Positions 58,536 to 64,000 of a stretch of 64,000 nucleotides of DNA are shown here, one piece after another. The translations under genes and the position numbers were made by a program. Every line of letters begins with the position of its first letter. The stretch's first letter is position 1. The stretch is from Lineolata rhizophorae (lineage: Eukaryota; Ascomycota; Dothideomycetes; Lineolatales; Lineolataceae). The stretch spans positions 398,133-462,132 of the forward strand of contig MU001673.1 in assembly GCA_010093515.1 (NCBI GenBank). Reading direction: 5' to 3'. The notes under the pieces were generated by a model. The model searched no databases, was not told where the DNA came from, and saw only the letters and a program-made list of their open reading frames with translations.

Positions 58536-60248
58536 TCAAGCCTCTTCCTCCTCGTCCGAGTAGATGCCCATGCCGAAGAAGTCATTAAGCTCTTCCCACA
58601 AGAGTTGCAGGGGCGACTTCGCGACAACTTCCTCCTCGAATTCATTATCCGCGTCATCCTCATCTTCGTCCTCTCCCGAAATATTCTCGTCAATATCCTC
58701 TTCTTCCGTGGTCTCTTCCGAACTCTCCTGGTCGCTGGATCCCGATGGGCCCTCAGCCGGCACATCAGACGACGCTTCGCCAGCCGACGAGTCACCCTCC
58801 GCACTCGACGACTTCTCCATGCTCTCATCGCGCTTCTCGGATTTCTCACCATTCTCGCCTTGCTTCTCCGCCGCCTCACCATCACCCTCAACCGGCTCCT
58901 CCTCGCCATCCATAATCACTGCTGGCTCATCCTGTTTACGTTCCTCTTCAGGGAGCCCAGTCAACCCCGTGGGGATGGTTGGGGCTTCTAGAGGAGACAG
59001 CGGGGCATCCAAGTAGGGGCGACACAGCACAAATTCGGGCGGCAGCTCGACGTCGGAGAGGAAGTGGGTGCGGGGCTTCTTGCCTGTGCCGGCAAAGTAC
59101 TTGCGGTTTGCGCGCTGGATGTCGTCCTGCTCCGCCCATCGCTGACGCCAGCGCTCGATGGAGTCGAGCAGCGCCTTGTCCTCAACCGGGTCGATGTAGG
59201 GCGCCGCCCGCTGCTCGATCTCGCGCAGCTGCAAGCTGAGCAGCAGCAATTCGCGGTAGTCAAACTCGAGCTCGGCGCGAAGCGCGTCGTTCTCGGAGCA
59301 CAGAGTGCGGATGACGAAGTCGCGCGCCTCGAGTTGGTCCTCGTAGCGCTGGTTAGACTCCTGAAAATACTAGATATTAGCTTTGCTGTTTTGAAGCGAG
59401 GAGACGCACGAGTCAGTCGCATGGGCACGAACCTTGAAGATGCCCAGGATATCCCTGAACTGCCTCCTTGACTTTGCCAACTCTCCGATGATTACGTCGA
59501 ATTTGCCCAAGCACCTCCCTTCACCGTCGCTCCCGCTGCCACTTCCGCCGGGCGACATGGCCGACAGACTGACAAACTTTTTGTCGCCCGCCGTGCGTTC
59601 CAGCTCCCGAATCGCCTGACCGAACCCGTTCGCTCCGACGCTCCGCTTGAGCTCCTGCGCGAACTCCTCGTCGCTGTCCTCATCCTCCGCCATGAAGAGC
59701 CCCGAGTCCGATACCTCGGGCCTGCTCTGCGGCTCCGGCGCCGCCAGCGCCGCCTCGATGCCGTCCAGCTCGGCGTCCACCGCCGCTGCCGACGCGTCCG
59801 TCGGCTCCCGCCGCACCAGCTGCCCCGCTACGCTGTTGAGCCGCGCCAGCAGCCGCCGTTGCGCCGGCGACTGCTGCATGGAGTCAGCCAGCTCGGCGGA
59901 CAGCGCGGACAGCGCTGAGGGTATGCGCGAAGGGCCCGATGGGCGCGGCGAGGAGCCGTTTTCGCCACTGCTGACGCCGCCGCCGACGCCGCTGGTCCAG
60001 AGCTGGTTGCGTGCGTTGTGGGCGCTGTTGCTGAGGTTGGTCTTTGGCGCATGATGCGGCTGTCGCTCGCCGCTGCCGCTGCCGCTACTGCTACCGCCGG
60101 GCGACGAGTACACGACCGAGGGATCAGTGTAGTAGTCTGAAAACGGGGAGTCGGTAGGCTGGAAGCCGGGGCCGAGAGAAGACTTGCGGCTAGGGCCGTA
60201 CGGTCGACGAGGCGGCGGCGTCGAGGGGTGGATCGGCGGATGTGGCAT
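58536..60248 (-). CDS. Coiled-coil acidic protein of unknown function
   Basis: Two exons on the minus strand, 60248-59433 and 59360-58536, joined over a 72-nt intron to give 546 residues. Residues 1-130 are Pro/Ser/Gly-rich and likely disordered. Residues from about 245 to 350 (KFDVIIGELAKSRRQFRDIL, then ESNQRYEDQLEARDFVIRTL and ENDALRAELEFDYRELLLLS) form a helical, probably coiled-coil core across the splice junction. The C-terminal third is very acidic (runs of Glu/Asp/Ser) and ends WEELNDFFGMGIYSDEEEEA. I do not recognise a named family; it looks like a conserved fungal scaffold or cytoskeletal-type protein. It is divergent from TRP2. Confidence 0.8.
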
Positions 60249-60996
60249 CGCGAATTATCGGTAGTGGTTCCTCGAAAAGCACGATAAGGTGGAGACGTAA
60301 AGAAAACTATCGTTAGAGAGCCGGGAATGCCTCTCGAAAGGACTAGTAACGCGAGATGCGAAGAAAAATGTGCAGATGGGACCGGCGTCGAGTAAATGAC
60401 GTTCGCGATACGTGTCGCGGGGAGGTAGTTCGTACAGCTGTTCCAACGGTACGCCAGACGAGCTCGAAGTTGCGGTGACGGACGGATACTGCGACGGACG
60501 AAGCTCAAGAGACGGCCATCGGAGACTGCGCATCTAAGCTCTCAATAGAGGCAGCCCCTATTGAGGCGTCATGTTCCTTCTGCTCTTACCGTTCGGAACC
60601 GCACGCGGAAGCAGCGTCCCAGAGAAGCAGCGAGGCACGCGCGGTGCGACTGCCCTGCAAAAGCTGTTGGACAGGAAGGCGCGGTCGGCAGCAGCTCGCA
60701 ATGGTTTTCGCGCCTGCCCCGCCACGTCGGCGCCGGCACCGATTGCCCCGCGGCCGCACCGCAGCCCAGCCGCTTTTCTGACCGAGGTGGGCTTTCGGGC
60801 CTCTTCCCGGAGCCAACCGGCGGCTATTTTTCCCGCTGTGACTTTCATGTGCTTTAGCGTCGCGACTGACAGTCCGAGTCACGTCGCCTTTTGCAACTCT
60901 GCGCCTTTGGCTGTGCATGGAGTTTTCGGATTGTGCTGCTTCCCTACTCCGTATCTCAAAAGTTAATTATCCATTGTTCGCTTGCATTAGCCTGCC
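60249..60996. promoter_or_regulatory. Divergent promoter region between the coiled-coil gene and TRP2
   Basis: About 750 bp separate the two ATGs, so both promoters lie here. A GAGTCA element (60876-60881) resembles the Gcn4/CPC1 site. No other gene is supported; frames here are shadows. Confidence 0.55.
60876..60881. promoter_or_regulatory. Possible Gcn4/CPC1-type site upstream of TRP2
   Basis: GAGTCA matches six of seven bases of the TGAGTCA/TGACTCA element and lies about 115 bp before the TRP2 ATG. Amino-acid genes in fungi are under cross-pathway control by CPC1, so the place is right, but a six-base match is weak evidence. Confidence 0.25.
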
Positions 60997-62764
60997 ATGG
61001 GTTTGCCGGTTAGTTACCTCTTCCTGAGATGCGATGGACCTGACATGCTTACACCACATACGTGCCAGATCGTTGTCCAGCCCTCACTTGAGGCCGTGAG
61101 GGAGCTTCTCACCAAGGCCATTGAGTTTCCAAACCCGCCAAATCTAGTTCCACTATGTGCCTCAATATCGGGAGAGTTTATGACCCCGTCTTCTATATAC
61201 CTAAAAGTTCGGTCAAAGTAAGACGCGAGTCATCTCCAATTTGGTCGGCATTGCCTTAAACCATTGAGCAGATCCAAGACGCAACTATCATTTCTCTTCG
61301 AGAGCGCGGCTACGACGGAGACTATTGGACGGTATAGCTTCGTTGGAGCAGGTTGGTGTCCTATCCGGCTCCCCACACATATATCAGTTGCTTCCTATGC
61401 TGAATGTCAACGTGGAAGATCCACGCCATGTGATCAAGACGGGGGCAGGCCACGGCCCTGAGGAGGACCCAATGCCTATATTGGAGCGAGAGCTTGCAAA
61501 ATCTAAAGTCGCCGAAGTTCCTGGTATGACATTGCCTCCGCTAACTGGCGGTGCCATTGGCTATGTTGGCTATGACTGTGTCCGGTATTTTGAACCCCGA
61601 ACCCGGCGCGATATGAACGATGTCCTCAAGGTGCCGGAGAGCATGTTCATGCTCTTTGATACGATAGTAGCCGTCGACCACTTCTTCCAGGTAGTCAAGG
61701 TCATCACGTATGTCAAAGTGCCCTCCACGCTCTCTGACGGCCAGCTAGAGGAAGCATACAAGTCGGCCCAGCGAGTTCTAGAGCACATGGTCAGCGTGGT
61801 GCAAAGCGATGACACACCGCTACCACCCCAGCCACCTATCGTCAGCAACCAACAGTACACGTCCAACATAGGCCAGAAAGGCTATGAGGGCCATGTCAAC
61901 AAACTCAAGAAGCACATTAACGCCGGCGACATCATCCAGGCAGTGCCATCGCAGCGATTCGCGCGGCCCACATCGCTCCACCCATTCAACATCTACCGGC
62001 AACTTCGCACCATCAACCCCTCGCCGTACCTCTTCTTCGTCGAGTGCGTGGACTTCCAGATCGTGGGCGCCAGCCCGGAGCTGCTCGTCCAGGCGGACCG
62101 CGGCCGCATCATCACGCACCCGATCGCGGGCACCGTCAAGCGGGGCAAGACACTCGAGGAAGATGAGGCGCTGGCCGAGGAGCTGCGATCCAGCATCAAG
62201 GACCGCGCCGAGCACGTGATGCTAGTGGACCTGGCACGCAACGACGTGAACCGGGTGTGCGATCCACTGACCACGCGCGTCGACAAGCTGATGGTGGTGC
62301 AGAAGTTCTCGCACGTCCAGCACCTGGTGTCGGAGGTGTCGGGCGTGCTGCGGCAAGGCGAGTCGCGTTTCTCGGCCTTCAAGAGCATCTTTCCGGCCGG
62401 TACGGTGAGCGGCGCGCCCAAAGTGCGCGCCATGGAGCTCATCGCGGAGCTCGAGCGCGAGAAGCGCGGCATCTACGCGGGCGCCGTCGGCTACTTTGGT
62501 TACGACTGCGTGTCGGCGCGCGACGGCGCCGTCGCCGAGGGCGCCATGGACACGTGCATCGCGCTGCGCACCATGCTGGTCAAGGACGGCGTTGCGTATC
62601 TCCAGGCAGGCGGCGGCATCGTATTCGACTCGGACCCTTACGATGAGTGGGTCGAGACCATGAACAAGCTGGGCGCCTCCATGCAATGCATCACGTCGGC
62701 GGAGCAGAAGCACTTGCAGGCCGAGCAGCGGCAGGGCGATAGCGGCCGCCCAGCCACCGAGTAA
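60997..62764 (+). CDS. TRP2: Anthranilate synthase component I
   Basis: Four exons: 60997-61008, 61069-61217, 61272-61351 and 61419-62764, giving 528 residues. The first exon encodes only MGLP. Splicing restores IVVQPSLEAVRELLTKAIEF, SFLFESAATTETIGRYSFVG and ADPRHVIKTGAGHGPEEDP. Chorismate-binding motifs follow: GGAIGYVGYDC, IAGTVKRGKTLEEDEALAEE, HVMLVDLARNDVNRV, AGTVSGAPKVRAMELI and GAVGYFGYDC. The enzyme converts chorismate plus ammonia (supplied by the component II amidotransferase) to anthranilate, the first step of tryptophan synthesis. The ESA in the N-terminal motif corresponds to the feedback tryptophan-binding element of TrpE-type enzymes. The call is secure; the tiny first exon is inferred from ATG, splice consensus and phase. 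Confidence 0.96.
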
Positions 62765-64000
62765 GATGCAGGTTAAACGCCGAAGGGAACTCTTAGGGAC
62801 TACAAAGAGGTTGGGATGCAGCGATCGATCGACAATATCCGCCGGCTCGAAGAGTCCATCCGGGAGACGGTTGCGAATGCGAGGGACGCGGAGAGCTGAT
62901 TGGGCTGATCTGGAGAGTCGGAAGTTGGTTCGTCCCTGCCACGCCAAGCGATCTTGCAGCAGGGGAGGCCCCAGGCGCGGGAAAAAACAAGCGCGAATGC
63001 GCCAGCGGCACGTCAACCAGAAAACAAAGTCTCGGCCTCAAGCTTGCGCCACGCCGCCACATGGTGCAAGTAGTTTCGTTCACCGAGTGGGTACTTACTA
63101 TTATGCGCTCATTTACCCGCGATAATGGGAGCAATTCTCAATCTCCACGTTACGCACTGTGTGCCGGGTCCTTCATGTAAATTGCACGTTTGCAAAGTGA
63201 GAGGACCGTTTCTTTTGACTTCTTCATGGCCGAGGTATGGATGACAGAAATAGCCTCATTTCTCCTAGTTACATCTTGATGTGCGCTCCTGTGGCTCAGG
63301 ACGGGAAATTGTTGTGCCCTTGTGTTCCCTGTCCAATTTTCCCTCCAACTCGAAACGACAGGCCGACGGCGCAACCTTCGTTTGATGAAAAGTTGGCGTA
63401 GCCAAGGCGCGAGTGGCGAAAAGCTAGGTTCAAGCTGCCACTGAAGGTTGATTACCAGCCACACCTGGGATTGGGACCGCGAGAGATAGGCGCTAGCCAC
63501 TCGGTTCTTGTTTAGATGCTTAGGACCAGCGAGACCTGAAGCCAGCAGATGAGAACAGAAACACCGGATGGGATTCGCAGCACTGTAATGAGGTTCTGGC
63601 CAGCGTCGGGGAGAGGAAAAAAGAAAAGAAAACAACTTCTTTATTTCTTTTGTAATGAACCGTGCGATCTTTGTAGCTCGATCTGCGGGATGGCCGAAAG
63701 GCGAACCTAGGGTGGCGTGGCTGGCGACGTGCATGAATTAGGTTGGGCAAAAGTAAGTATGTACCTCAGAGGGTCCGTTCCGCGTCCGGAGCGCGGCACG
63801 GCAAACGACAAATATGGCCCAATTACCGCCTACCTAGTTGCTTCTGCCAACGCAACGCTGCAGCACAAAGGAGCTCGATGCGGAGTCTCGCCCGAACGTG
63901 TCAGGAAGCTTTCCGCTTCGGTCAGGTGAGGAGAAGCTTCCGGCCCGGACCAGGGACGGCAGCCCGGGTGACTCTACCCAGCTGAAAAGGCGGGAAAAAG
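62765..64000. other. Intergenic region to the right edge
   Basis: About 1.2 kb after TRP2. Short frames on both strands lack domains; the minus-strand frame at 63150-63734 has no recognisable content. A gene beyond the edge may begin here, but nothing is supported. Confidence 0.5.

Overview
The window is nuclear DNA of a filamentous ascomycete, most likely a Sordariomycete. Genes are interrupted by many short introns (about 50-210 nt, GT-AG with CTAAC/CTGAC-like branch points). Coding DNA is GC-rich. The gene set is typically pezizomycotinan: V-ATPase B, Rad7, a LisH/WD40 Sif2-like protein, a Bor1-type transporter, Lsm1 and the split-type anthranilate synthase component I. Exon models were built by hand, by joining frames at consensus splice sites and checking that phases add up and family motifs are restored. 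No tRNA, rRNA, CRISPR or intact transposon is supported.

Layout. 0-2 kb holds the tail of a pogo/Fot1-type transposase and gene-free, AT-richer DNA. 2.2-12.1 kb holds an aldo/keto reductase (+), V-ATPase subunit B (+), a zinc alcohol dehydrogenase (+) and a convergent TMEM135-like membrane protein (-). 12-15 kb is a long GC-rich upstream region leading into a low-complexity bHLH protein (+, with a 44-base assembly gap). 20-25.3 kb holds a divergent pair: a Sif2/TBL1-like LisH-WD40 protein (-) and a TMEM115/DUF1751 Golgi-type membrane protein (+). 28-33 kb holds a Baeyer-Villiger-type flavin monooxygenase (+) and RAD7 (+). 34.9-41.8 kb holds a Bor1/SLC4 transporter (-) and a SET-domain methyltransferase (-).

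From about 42 to 57 kb the window changes character. It is about 15 kb of sparse DNA containing only a frameshifted APH-fold kinase-like gene, a C2H2-like fungal zinc-finger protein, a cysteine-rich open frame and what look like decayed coding traces. Housekeeping genes resume at 57 kb: LSM1 (+), a coiled-coil acidic protein of unknown function (-) and TRP2 (+).

The genes do not form one pathway. They cover vacuolar acidification, redox chemistry, Golgi and plasma-membrane transport, chromatin (Sif2-like, SET, bHLH), DNA repair, mRNA decay and tryptophan synthesis. I see no secondary-metabolite cluster and no clear new system. The most unusual points are gene-structure features: a RAD7 start codon split by an intron, a 20-nt microexon in the V-ATPase gene, a GC-AG intron in the Sif2-like gene and a four-codon first exon in TRP2. 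The sparse 42-57 kb block also stands out.
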